This document shows, one piece after another, positions 7,090-13,601 of a stretch of 19,622 nucleotides of DNA; position 1 is the first letter of the stretch, and the number at the start of each line of letters is the position of its first letter. The notes under the pieces are model-generated. The model was not told the DNA's origin. It searched no databases and saw nothing but the letters and a program-made list of their open reading frames with translations. The stretch is from CAZFBR01 sp035353495 [NCBI: uncultured bacterium]. GTDB lineage: Bacteria; DAOPZR01. The stretch lies in assembly GCA_964517215.1 (NCBI GenBank), contig CAZFBR010000042.1, forward strand, positions 1 through 19,622, written 5' to 3'. The position numbers and the translations under genes are program-made.

Positions 7090-9150
7090 GTGAACGGCGG
7101 ACTGCTGGCACTCGGCTGTATCGGTGCGGCACAGCTGCTCGCGCAGACGGCACTGCTGCGTTTGCTGCTCTCATTCACCGGCGGCAACGAACTCGTCATC
7201 GGCTGGGCGCTGGCGGTCTGGCTGGTTGGCGGCGCACTGGGCGCGCGGGCAGCGCGCGGCTGGCGGAGCGGGTTCTGGGCGATTGCCGCGCTGTATGCAA
7301 TCGTCCTCCTCCTCACCGCTCGTGCGGTTCCCGCGCTCTTTCCGCCGGAACCGGGCGCCTTCGTCATCGAGCATCCGCTGCGGCTGCTCGCCAACTGCTG
7401 CGCGCTCCTGCCCGTGTCGTTCCTCGGCGGCATGCTCTTCCCGCTCGGCCTGCGCCTGGCCGGCGGCAGCCTGCCGCGCCGCTACGCCGCCGATGTCCTG
7501 GGCGCGGCCGCCGGCGGCCTGCTCACGCTGTGGCTGCTTGCCGGTCTCGGCAGCGGCGGGCAGCTGACCGGTTCTCTTGTCTTGTGGGCGCTGCTCTGCT
7601 GCGGTCTGGCCATCGTCCTCCGCCGGTACCCGCTGCTTGCCGTGCCGCTCCCGTTTCTGGGATTGATCGCGTATCTCGCGTTATGGCCCGGTTTTATCGT
7701 CATGTTCACCGATCCCGAACTCGGCCTTGAAACTGCCAATGGCATATTCATTACCCGCAACCGCGACGGCCAAACCTCCTTCTACGGCAACCGGCAACTG
7801 CTCGGCTTATGGCCAGCGACCAGCGCCGACCGCGAGCTGGCGCTGCTCCCGCCCGCCTTCGCCGTCGCGCCCCGGCAGCAGCTGCAGCTGGGCGGCTGTT
7901 TCTCGCCATTGGCCGACGCCAGCCGGCGTTTCTCCGATCTGCAGAACACGCTGGTCGACCTGGACGTCCGGACAGCCAAATTCTTTCTCCACAATTTTGC
8001 GCGTGGCGATACCGATCTGGACGATCGCACCAACGCTCTGGCGGAAGATCCGCGCCAGTATCTCACTGCAGCACCGCCGGCGGATATTATCACCATCGCC
8101 GGCGGAATCCCGGACAACATAGCCGGCAACCGCCTGTTCACCACTGAATTTTTCACGCTGGCCCGGCAGCATCTGACACCCGGCGGCGTGCTCGCCTTCG
8201 CCCTGCCCGTGTCGGAGAATTATCTGGCGCCGCTGCAGGCGCAGCTGGTTGCGGCGGAGGTCACATCCCTGCGCGATGCCGGCTTTACCGTCGGGCTCTA
8301 TCCCATGACACGCCTGCTGGTCGTTGCCATGCCCGCCGCCGCGCTCCCCGATTCCGCCGCCGTGCTGGCCCGGCTGCAGGTTGCCGGCATCAGCGACCCG
8401 GAAGTCGTCAGCAACTTCACCTTCGCCGCGCACCCGCTGCGGCAGCAGATGCTGCAGCAGGCGCTGGCCGGCGCGCCCGCGGTCCCCAACACCGATGCGC
8501 GGCCGCTCTCCGGACTGCTCACGCTCGCCAGCTGGCTGGCGCTTTTTGCCGACGACAGCAACCTCACCCTCCCCGCCCGATCCGCAATGACGGCCAGCGC
8601 GGCTGTATTCGTCATACTGCTGCTCGTGGGTGGCGTCATTTTCCACGCCCGCCGGCGCGCGCCGCAGCGCGCCGTGACCATGGCGCTCGTCGCCGCCGGC
8701 GCCGCCGCCATGACTTCGCACCTGCTGCTGCTGACCGCCTACCAGACCCGCTGCGGCACCCTCTTCCATGAGCTCGGCATGCTCAATGCCGCGTTCATGC
8801 TGGGGGGGGCGCTCGCCGCCCGGGTCCGCCTCCCCGTCCGCCTCCTGCCGTTCGGCGCGGCGCTGGCAGCCGGCGGGGCGCCGCTGCTGCTCACGCTGCC
8901 GAACCCGGGGCTGGCGCTCGCCTGCCTGCTCATCACGTTCAACGGCTGGGCCGGCGGCGGGCTGTTCCTCACGCTGGCCGCCCGCCTGCCCGACGGTTCG
9001 TCGCGCGGGTATGCCGCCGACCTGGCAGGTGCCGCGCCGGCGGCACTGCTGGTGCTGCCGCTGGCCGTCCCGCTGCTTTCCCTCCCCGGCACCGCCCTGG
9101 CCGCAGCGCTCCTCGTTGCCTGGTCTGCGGTTGCCCTCACCCGCGCATAG
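7090..9150 (+). CDS. Polytopic membrane protein with degenerate spermidine-synthase-like domain
   Basis: From a GTG at 7090 the 686-residue product has about six or seven membrane segments (residues 1-210), a soluble domain (about 215-460), and a further membrane block (about 500-686). The soluble domain is recognisable from FTTEFFTLARQHLTPGGVLAF, which matches the end of the SpeE (polyamine aminopropyltransferase) Rossmann fold. The nucleotide-binding loop is LQLGGCFSP (near residue 268) where GGGxGG is usual. The catalytic-type DxPDP stretch reads AGGIPDN. I therefore expect no normal aminopropyltransferase activity. Membrane-embedded SpeE-like proteins of this layout are widespread and uncharacterised. 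GGGAAG lies 11 nt upstream of the GTG, a somewhat long spacing; slightly longer in-frame starts are possible. Position behind the radical SAM gene suggests a shared process, perhaps substrate or product handling; this is inferred. Confidence 0.75.
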   Translation: MNGGLLALGCIGAAQLLAQTALLRLLLSFTGGNELVIGWALAVWLVGGALGARAARGWRSGFWAIAALYAIVLLLTARAVPALFPPEPGAFVIEHPLRLLANCCALLPVSFLGGMLFPLGLRLAGGSLPRRYAADVLGAAAGGLLTLWLLAGLGSGGQLTGSLVLWALLCCGLAIVLRRYPLLAVPLPFLGLIAYLALWPGFIVMFTDPELGLETANGIFITRNRDGQTSFYGNRQLLGLWPATSADRELALLPPAFAVAPRQQLQLGGCFSPLADASRRFSDLQNTLVDLDVRTAKFFLHNFARGDTDLDDRTNALAEDPRQYLTAAPPADIITIAGGIPDNIAGNRLFTTEFFTLARQHLTPGGVLAFALPVSENYLAPLQAQLVAAEVTSLRDAGFTVGLYPMTRLLVVAMPAAALPDSAAVLARLQVAGISDPEVVSNFTFAAHPLRQQMLQQALAGAPAVPNTDARPLSGLLTLASWLALFADDSNLTLPARSAMTASAAVFVILLLVGGVIFHARRRAPQRAVTMALVAAGAAAMTSHLLLLTAYQTRCGTLFHELGMLNAAFMLGGALAARVRLPVRLLPFGAALAAGGAPLLLTLPNPGLALACLLITFNGWAGGGLFLTLAARLPDGSSRGYAADLAGAAPAALLVLPLAVPLLSLPGTALAAALLVAWSAVALTRA

Positions 9151-9219
9151 CGCTCCGGAAAACATGGTCCGCTCCCCGGCAGCCTCACAGCCACCCCCGT
9201 CGCCGTGCTCCGCACCGCC

Positions 9220-9248
9220 TTGACAACCGGCCGGATAAGTGCTTAAAT
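9220..9248 (+). promoter_or_regulatory. Sigma-70-type promoter of the two-component operon
   Basis: TTGACA (9220-9225) is followed after 17 nt by TTAAAT (9243-9248), with a TG at 9240-9241 giving an extended -10. The predicted transcript start is near 9255. This excludes the in-frame ATG at 9247, which lies in the -10 box. Confidence 0.7.
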
Positions 9249-9267
9249 GTCCCAATCTGATCATAGT

Positions 9268-9271
9268 GAGG
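9268..9271 (+). promoter_or_regulatory. Shine-Dalgarno GAGG selecting the ATG at 9280
   Basis: GAGG sits 8 nt before the ATG at 9280 and only 2 nt before the ATG at 9274. The former is the better start. Confidence 0.65.
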
Positions 9272-9279
9272 TCATGGCC

Positions 9280-9849
9280 ATGAGCGATCCCGTCCTGCTG
9301 TCACCCCGCGAAGCGGCCCAGTTGCTCGGGGTCAGCCGCAGCACCGTCCAGCGCTGGATCGATTCGGGGGCCATCACGGCGCATCGCACGATCGGCGGCC
9401 ATCGCCGGGTCAGCGAGGACGACTTGCGCCGCGTGGCCGACGAACACGCCATTCCCCTGCGCGCCGGCACGGAGCAGGGCGGCATCATGTTCATTGACGA
9501 CGACCCGCGCGTCATTGCCACGCTGGAACTGCTGCTGCGCCGGCATTTTCCCCGCGTCCCCTTCCACTCAACCAGCGACAGTTTTGCCGCCGGGGCGCTG
9601 GTCGCCACTCATCGCCCGCGGGTGCTGCTGCTCGATCTCAGCATGCCCGGCATCGACGGCATTGCCATCTGCCGCAGCGTGCGCCAGATGCCCCGCGGCG
9701 ACTCGATGCATATCGCCGCGCTCACTGCCTTTCATGCCGACAAAAAGCTGACCCGGCGTTTCACCGCCGCCGGCGGCGAACGCATCTTCGCCAAGCCGTT
9801 CGACACCGCCGCAATCGTCGCCTATATCGAACAGTCGCTCCGTGCCTGA
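9280..9849 (+). CDS. Response regulator with N-terminal excisionase/MerR-type HTH and C-terminal receiver
   Basis: This 189-residue protein starts with an excisionase/BldC-like winged HTH at about residues 7-60 (SPREAAQLLGVSRSTVQRWI, then the wing signature GGHRRV). A CheY-type receiver follows from about residue 68. The receiver has the acidic cluster D73-D75, phospho-acceptor D119 in LLLDLSMPGIDG, T149 and K172 in the AKPF motif, so all residues needed for phosphotransfer are present. The domain order, DNA-binding first and receiver last, is the reverse of OmpR or NarL regulators. The stop overlaps the start of the kinase gene by 8 nt, so the kinase is its likely partner. Target genes cannot be read from sequence. 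The neighbouring operons and its own promoter are the obvious candidates. Confidence 0.88.
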   Translation: MSDPVLLSPREAAQLLGVSRSTVQRWIDSGAITAHRTIGGHRRVSEDDLRRVADEHAIPLRAGTEQGGIMFIDDDPRVIATLELLLRRHFPRVPFHSTSDSFAAGALVATHRPRVLLLDLSMPGIDGIAICRSVRQMPRGDSMHIAALTAFHADKKLTRRFTAAGGERIFAKPFDTAAIVAYIEQSLRA

Positions 9850-10567
9850 TCCTGCCGTCCGCCTCACCCCGCGCGAACTGGCCGGCGTGCGGCTGGCCTG
9901 CCTCGGGCGCCTGACCGCCGGCATCCTGCACGAGTTCCGGAATCCGCTGGCAATTGTCCAGGGCAATCTGGAGTTTCTGGCCGCATTCACCATCACCGGG
10001 TCGGCACCGATCACACCGGGGGATCTGCAGCAGCCGGTCAGCGATGCCCGCGCCGGCGGCACCGATCTGCTGCTGCTCTGCGAGCAGCTGCGCCAGTTTG
10101 TGCACGCGGATCCAGCTCCCGCCCGCTGCAATCTCGACAAAACCCTGGCCGCAGCCGTCGCCCTGACCCGCCCGCACTGGAAGCGGCGCTGCCGGGAAAT
10201 CACCATCAGCCGCGAGCGCACGACCGTGCGTCAGGTGGCCGTCAATCCGGGCGACCTGCTCTTCATTATTGCTGCCCTGCTGCATAACGCCGCCCTGGCC
10301 CTGCCGGCCGCCGGCGGCAGCATCAGCATCGGCATCAGCGCCGAACGCAAGCAACTGGCCTGCACCATCAGCGACAACGGCTGCGGTATTTCCCCGGCCG
10401 TGCTGCGCCGGCTCGGCCGGTGCGCCGTTTCCACCCGCGCACCAGCGGATGGGCGCGGGGAGAGTGCGCTTGCCGCCGCCTGCCTGCTGCGCCGCGCCGG
10501 CGGCGCTTTGGCCTTTGCCAGTGCCCGCGGCCAAGGGACCAGCGTCCGCCTGCTGCTCCCCCGCTAA
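9842..10567 (+). CDS. Minimal soluble histidine kinase
   Basis: The 241-residue protein starts at a GTG inside the end of the response-regulator gene, with no clear Shine-Dalgarno sequence, so translation is probably coupled. It consists only of a DHp domain with phospho-acceptor H30 (GILHEFRNPLAIVQGNLEF) and an HATPase_c domain. The N box is LLHNAALAL (N149), G1 is DNGCGIS (D178), and a weakened G2 (GRGESALAAACLL) replaces the usual GxGxGL. There is no transmembrane, PAS or GAF sensor. It must sense through protein contact, be cytoplasmic, or form a complex with another sensor. Catalytic residues for autophosphorylation appear intact, although the G2 change could alter the ATP-lid. Confidence 0.85.
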   Translation: MPDPAVRLTPRELAGVRLACLGRLTAGILHEFRNPLAIVQGNLEFLAAFTITGSAPITPGDLQQPVSDARAGGTDLLLLCEQLRQFVHADPAPARCNLDKTLAAAVALTRPHWKRRCREITISRERTTVRQVAVNPGDLLFIIAALLHNAALALPAAGGSISIGISAERKQLACTISDNGCGISPAVLRRLGRCAVSTRAPADGRGESALAAACLLRRAGGALAFASARGQGTSVRLLLPR

Positions 10568-10679
10568 CCACCCGCACTTGTATGACGCACATACCCTTAC
10601 CTGACAGCATCACCGGCAACAGTACCGGTCGCGGGCAGGCCCCGGCCGGCAGCAGAACAAACAAACTGGCGAACGCGAT
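10568..10679. other. Convergent intergenic gap without clear terminator
   Basis: The stops of the kinase (plus) and MetF (minus) face each other across 112 nt. Only short stems are visible: GTATG/CATAC near 10580-10594, ACCGG/CCGGT near 10612-10629 and GGCC-CC-GGCC near 10638-10647. None is followed by a T-run on either strand, so no intrinsic terminator is called. Confidence 0.4.
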
Positions 10680-11558
10680 TTACAATCGGGTACAGTGGGC
10701 GAGAATGTCGGGAATCAGCTCTTCGCAGTTAATGGCCATGATGTGGACGCCGGGCGCCATGGTCAGCAGCTCGTCAATCAGCTCGGCGCAGATCTTCTTG
10801 CCTTCCGCCAGCGGCTCAGCCGCGCCCTGCATGCGCCGCACCACCGTCTCCGGGATGCGGATGCCGGGCACCTGCGCCATGCGTTCCGCCATCGCCGCCG
10901 ACTTGAGCAGCAGCACGCTCGGCAAGACCAGCGGCGGCGCGGGCAGGTTCATCGCCTGCACCCCGGCCAGGAATGTCCGGTAGACCCCGATATCGTAGAT
11001 CACCTGCGTCTGGAAGAATTCCGCGCCGAGCAGCGCCTTCTTGCGGAACATGAGCAGCTGGTGCTCCATCGGCTCCGCGGTCGGGTTGACCACCGCCCCG
11101 AGGCAGAAATCGGGCACGCCGTCGAGCGCATTCCCCTGCATATCCGCGCCCGCCATCATCGTCTTCGCCACCGCCAGCAGCTGCGCGGCGTCCAGATCGA
11201 ACACCGGTTTCGCCGCGGGATGGTCGCCATGCTTGGGATGGTCCCCCGAGAGGAGCAGCACATTCTCGATCCCCAGCGCCGCCGCGCCCAGCAGGTCGGA
11301 CTGCAGCGCGAGACGGTTGCGGTCGCGGCAGGTAAGCTGGTAGATCGGCAGGAACCCCGCATCGAGCAGCCGGCGGGAAATGGCGAGCGCCGCCAGGCGC
11401 ATCACCGCGCGCTGCGAATCGGTGATATTGAACGCCGCAATCGCCGGCGAGAGCAGTTTCGCCTTCGCCAGCACTTTCGCCAGATTCGTCCCCTTGGGCG
11501 GGAAGATCTCCGCGGTCAGCAGCGGCCTGCCGCTTTTCGCCAGTTCCGTCAGCTTCAC
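10680..11558 (-). CDS. metF: Methylenetetrahydrofolate reductase, MetV-associated type
   Basis: The 292-residue TIM-barrel flavoprotein interconverts 5,10-methylene-THF and 5-methyl-THF, for methionine synthesis or the methyl branch of the Wood-Ljungdahl pathway. TAEIFPPKG near the N-terminus places E17 at the position of the catalytic Glu of E. coli MetF. FNITDSQRAVMR, QLTCRDRNRLALQ and LLLSGDHPKHGDHP are family motifs, and the length is normal. The GTG start overlaps the stop of the upstream metV gene by 4 nt (GTGA). An upstream in-frame ATG at 11684 would add 42 unrelated residues inside metV. The pairing with MetV indicates the anaerobe-type reductase, in which the electron donor may be ferredoxin or another partner, not NADH alone; that is known for acetogen enzymes and inferred here. 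Confidence 0.93.
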   Translation of the reverse strand: MKLTELAKSGRPLLTAEIFPPKGTNLAKVLAKAKLLSPAIAAFNITDSQRAVMRLAALAISRRLLDAGFLPIYQLTCRDRNRLALQSDLLGAAALGIENVLLLSGDHPKHGDHPAAKPVFDLDAAQLLAVAKTMMAGADMQGNALDGVPDFCLGAVVNPTAEPMEHQLLMFRKKALLGAEFFQTQVIYDIGVYRTFLAGVQAMNLPAPPLVLPSVLLLKSAAMAERMAQVPGIRIPETVVRRMQGAAEPLAEGKKICAELIDELLTMAPGVHIMAINCEELIPDILAHCTRL

Positions 11559-12181
11559 GGTTTCCTGCCCTGCGTGCGATAATCGCGCGGCGCCCGCAGC
11601 CCCAGCAGCCGCTCCTTCTCTTCCGGGGTCAGCCGCTTGAGGATCAGCTGCCAGGCGCAATCGCGGTCGGGCTCGACCTCGCAATGCCCGTCATGCGCGC
11701 CGCCGCACGGGCCGTTGCGCAACCCCTTGGCGCAGCGGGTCACCGGGCAGATCCCCGCGGTATCCGCCAGCACGCAGTCGCCGCACTGGCGGCAGTATTC
11801 CTGATTGATCCCGATCCGCTGGATCTTGGCCAGCGCCGAAGTATTGAGCGCGGGGATCGCCCGTTTCTGCGCCACGTCGGCGCTCACCTGCACACCCACC
11901 CCGCAGGTCAGCACCAGCAGCGCCTCCGCCGCGGCGATCTCGTCCCGATGCGCGGCGAAATCCCGCTTCACCAGCCGTTCGTCGCAGGGCGAATCGACGA
12001 CCACGCTGCCGGTTACCGTCACCCCGTCGGCGCGCAGCTGCTCCGTCCACGCCACGACTTCCTTCGCCCCGCCGGTCTGGCACGACGACGCGCAGAGTCC
12101 GCAGCCGACGATAAAGAGGGAGCGGACCCCCGCCAGCGAGCGGGCAACCTCTTCGTCCGGTTTCCGATGCGTAATAATCAT
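11555..12181 (-). CDS. metV: MetV, iron-sulfur partner of MetF (MTHFR C-terminal domain protein)
   Basis: This 208-residue protein has two Cys-rich modules. The N-terminal one is GCGLCASSC (C27, C30, C34). The C-terminal one is YCRQCGDCVLADTAGICPVT, followed by RCAKGLRNGPCGG and HCEVE. This pattern matches the MTHFR_C/MetV family. In acetogens MetV forms a complex with MetF and carries zinc and/or 4Fe-4S centres that connect it to electron donors. The gene directly precedes metF with a 4-nt overlap, so the complex is almost certainly made from one transcript. The ATG at 12181 lies 8 nt downstream of a candidate -10 box and has no Shine-Dalgarno sequence, suggesting a leaderless or very short-leader mRNA. 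Confidence 0.9.
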   Translation of the reverse strand: MIITHRKPDEEVARSLAGVRSLFIVGCGLCASSCQTGGAKEVVAWTEQLRADGVTVTGSVVVDSPCDERLVKRDFAAHRDEIAAAEALLVLTCGVGVQVSADVAQKRAIPALNTSALAKIQRIGINQEYCRQCGDCVLADTAGICPVTRCAKGLRNGPCGGAHDGHCEVEPDRDCAWQLILKRLTPEEKERLLGLRAPRDYRTQGRKP

Positions 12182-12189
12182 AGTTTTTC

Positions 12190-12218
12190 AGTTTATCAGA
12201 TTGCCGCGTTCCCCGCAA
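12190..12218 (-). promoter_or_regulatory. Candidate promoter of metV-metF
   Basis: On the minus strand TTGCGG (12218-12213) lies 17 nt from TAAACT (12195-12190), and TGA before the -10 makes an extended element. The -10 ends 8 nt before the metV ATG. The -35 matches consensus at only three positions, so confidence is moderate. Confidence 0.5.
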
Positions 12219-12221
12219 ACA

Positions 12222-12250
12222 CCCGCCGGTCCCGGTTCAGGCCGGACGGG
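12222..12250 (-). terminator. Possible weak hairpin after antiporter gene
   Basis: CCCGCCGG (12222-12229) can pair with CCGGACGGG (12242-12250), with one bulged base, immediately after the antiporter stop. The following minus-strand sequence, GGGTGTTTGC, has only a short T stretch. The hairpin may give partial termination and leave the rest to the metV promoter. Confidence 0.35.
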
Positions 12251-13444
12251 TCAGGTTCGCAGGCGGTCCGTCGGGGCAAGGCGTTCGAGCAGCCAGGCCC
12301 CGGGCGGCGAGGTCAGGACGATGCTGAGCACCGCCACCGCGAGCATGACCTGGCCCGCCGCTGCCCGCGGCGTGCCCGCCAGCAGCAGCAGCGGCGCCGC
12401 CCCGAGCGCCGCCTGCACCGTCGCCTTGGGCAGACCCGCCGCCGCAATGAACCACTTCTCCCGGCGGGTGAATCCCCCGCCGATGAGGCAGAGCCGCGCC
12501 GCCAGCACGCGCATCACTGCCATACCGGCGATGAGCAGCGCCCCGGCGCCGCCCGCCGCCAGTGCCACCCGCGGATCGACCTGCGCCCCGACCAGAGCAA
12601 AGACGACAATCTCGGCGAAAATCCAGATTTTGCTTAGTTTCTGCGCCAGCTCGTGCGCCATCGCCTCGTCGCGGGCGAGGATCGTCAGGCCGAGCGTCAT
12701 CGCCGCGAGCAGGGCCGTGAACGGCAGGTACGGCGCCAGCAGCGTTTCGGCATTCACCATCAATACCGCCAGGGCGATGACGATCAGCGCGCGCTTGGTC
12801 GCCCGCGGATTGTAGACGATAAACAGCTGCTGCAGGAGCCGCCCTGCCACCATGCCCGCCGCCACGCCTGCGAGCAGGCCGAGCGGCAGCATGCCCAGTT
12901 CGCCCAGCAGCGTGCCGGGGCGCTGGAACAGGTGGGCAGCGAGTCCGTAGGCCACCACCGCCAGCACATTGCCGAGCGCAGTCGCCGCCAGGATCAGCGT
13001 CGGCGTATGGTGTGCCGTCCCGCGCTGCTGCTGTTGCATCCGGATCATCAGCGGCACCACCACCGCCGGCGACGCGGCGGTAAGCACCAGCCCGAGCAGC
13101 AGCGCCTCGCCCTGCGTCAGCGGCAGCAGCGCCGGCGCGAGGAGCACCACCAGCGCAATTTCCAGCATGGCCGGCAGCGTCGCCTGCAGGGCCATTGTCC
13201 CGCCGATCTGCCGCAATACGCCGTAGGGAACAGCAAGGCCGGCGCGCAGCAGGATCAGGATCAGGGCAAACTGGCGCAGGTCGGCGCTGGTGGTAAGAAA
13301 CTGCGGCGTCAGGAGGCCGAACCCTGCCGGGCCGAGCGCCACGCCGGCCGCCAGCATGCCGACCACGCCGGGCAGTTTCGCCTGCCGGCAAACCCAGTCG
13401 GCCAGCAGGCCAAGGATAATGATTTCAGCGATACCCTGCAGCAT
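12251..13444 (-). CDS. Cation:proton antiporter-like membrane protein, SLC9B/NhaP type, lacking the acidic pair
   Basis: The 397-residue protein has about 12 membrane segments and CPA-type signatures: LRQFALILILLRAGLAV (about residues 57-72) and AASPAVVVPLMIRMQQQQRG (about 123-142). These resemble the NHA2/SLC9B subgroup (RAGL and AVSPAVVVP motifs). In that subgroup the ion-binding segment reads PTLLMAAGSFDDILAI; here it is PTLILAATALGNVLAV, so the two Asp are G158 and N159. Classical Na+/H+ exchange is therefore doubtful. A transporter of other substrate, or an inactive sensor-like homologue, is possible. The ATG at 13444 has GGGAG 7 nt upstream (13456-13452). The gene lies just upstream of metV-metF on the same strand, separated by 69 nt that contain a promoter. 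Confidence 0.85.
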   Translation of the reverse strand: MLQGIAEIIILGLLADWVCRQAKLPGVVGMLAAGVALGPAGFGLLTPQFLTTSADLRQFALILILLRAGLAVPYGVLRQIGGTMALQATLPAMLEIALVVLLAPALLPLTQGEALLLGLVLTAASPAVVVPLMIRMQQQQRGTAHHTPTLILAATALGNVLAVVAYGLAAHLFQRPGTLLGELGMLPLGLLAGVAAGMVAGRLLQQLFIVYNPRATKRALIVIALAVLMVNAETLLAPYLPFTALLAAMTLGLTILARDEAMAHELAQKLSKIWIFAEIVVFALVGAQVDPRVALAAGGAGALLIAGMAVMRVLAARLCLIGGGFTRREKWFIAAAGLPKATVQAALGAAPLLLLAGTPRAAAGQVMLAVAVLSIVLTSPPGAWLLERLAPTDRLRT

Positions 13445-13446
13445 AG

Positions 13447-13466
13447 CCCCACTCCCACCACACCCC
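13447..13466 (-). promoter_or_regulatory. G-rich leader overlapping the antiporter ribosome-binding site
   Basis: On the minus strand four G-tracts (GGGG, GG, GGG, GGGG) occur in 20 nt directly before the ATG and include the GGGAG Shine-Dalgarno. A two-layer RNA G-quadruplex is conceivable and would hide the ribosome-binding site. Upstream CCCC (13474-13477 as read on the minus strand) could instead pair with the GGGG at 13463-13466. Confidence 0.3.
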
Positions 13467-13479
13467 AATAAAAGGGGAC

Positions 13480-13485
13480 AGTATA
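13480..13485 (-). promoter_or_regulatory. TATACT -10-like box upstream of antiporter
   Basis: TATACT lies 35 nt upstream of the ATG at 13444, with no recognisable -35 at 16-18 nt. It may be part of a palindromic GGGGACAGTATACTC motif and not a true promoter. Confidence 0.35.
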
Positions 13486-13515
13486 CTCTATTTGCCCGTG
13501 GTAGGAGTCATCAGC

Positions 13516-13601
13516 CCTGCGAGGCAGGACGGTTAGTGGCGGACCCCATCGCCGTGTGATTATGGTACTGCATCTCCGCAATACACCGCCACCGAACCGT
13601 C
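13516..13601. repeat. Palindromic, REP/MITE-like element downstream of the glycosyltransferase gene
   Basis: A long imperfect inverted repeat pairs 13528-13542 (GACGGTT-A-GTGGCGG) with 13586-13601 (CCGCCAC-CG-AACCGTC): 14 pairs, an internal A/CG bulge and a 43-nt loop. A second hairpin, CCTGC-GAG-GCAGG, abuts it (13516-13528). GGGGACAGTATACTC lies 30 nt further on (13474-13488). The right arm contains the stop of the glycosyltransferase gene. The density of palindromes fits a REP/RAYT-type or miniature mobile element, or a large transcription-ending hairpin. No transposase gene is present. Confidence 0.45.

Noticed and set aside
6935-7093. A 52-codon frame linking the radical SAM and SpeE-like genes through ATGA and GTGA overlaps.
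   Set aside because: The product is Ser/Pro/Arg-rich with no recognisable feature, and strong RNA stems run through it. It is kept as an observation, not called a gene.
8805-8812. A run of eight G inside the SpeE-like gene, a possible frameshift site.
   Set aside because: The reading frame and membrane-segment pattern continue normally on both sides, so there is no sign of a broken or programmed-frameshifted gene.
12653-13471. A 272-codon plus-strand frame opposite the antiporter.
   Set aside because: Composition (Arg, Gln and His runs) is that of an antisense shadow of membrane-protein codons.
13494-13566. Possible tRNA-like folding in the palindromic region.
   Set aside because: No acceptor stem with a discriminator base, no T-loop GTTCRA in place and no anticodon arm. 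The palindromes are explained better as a repeat element.
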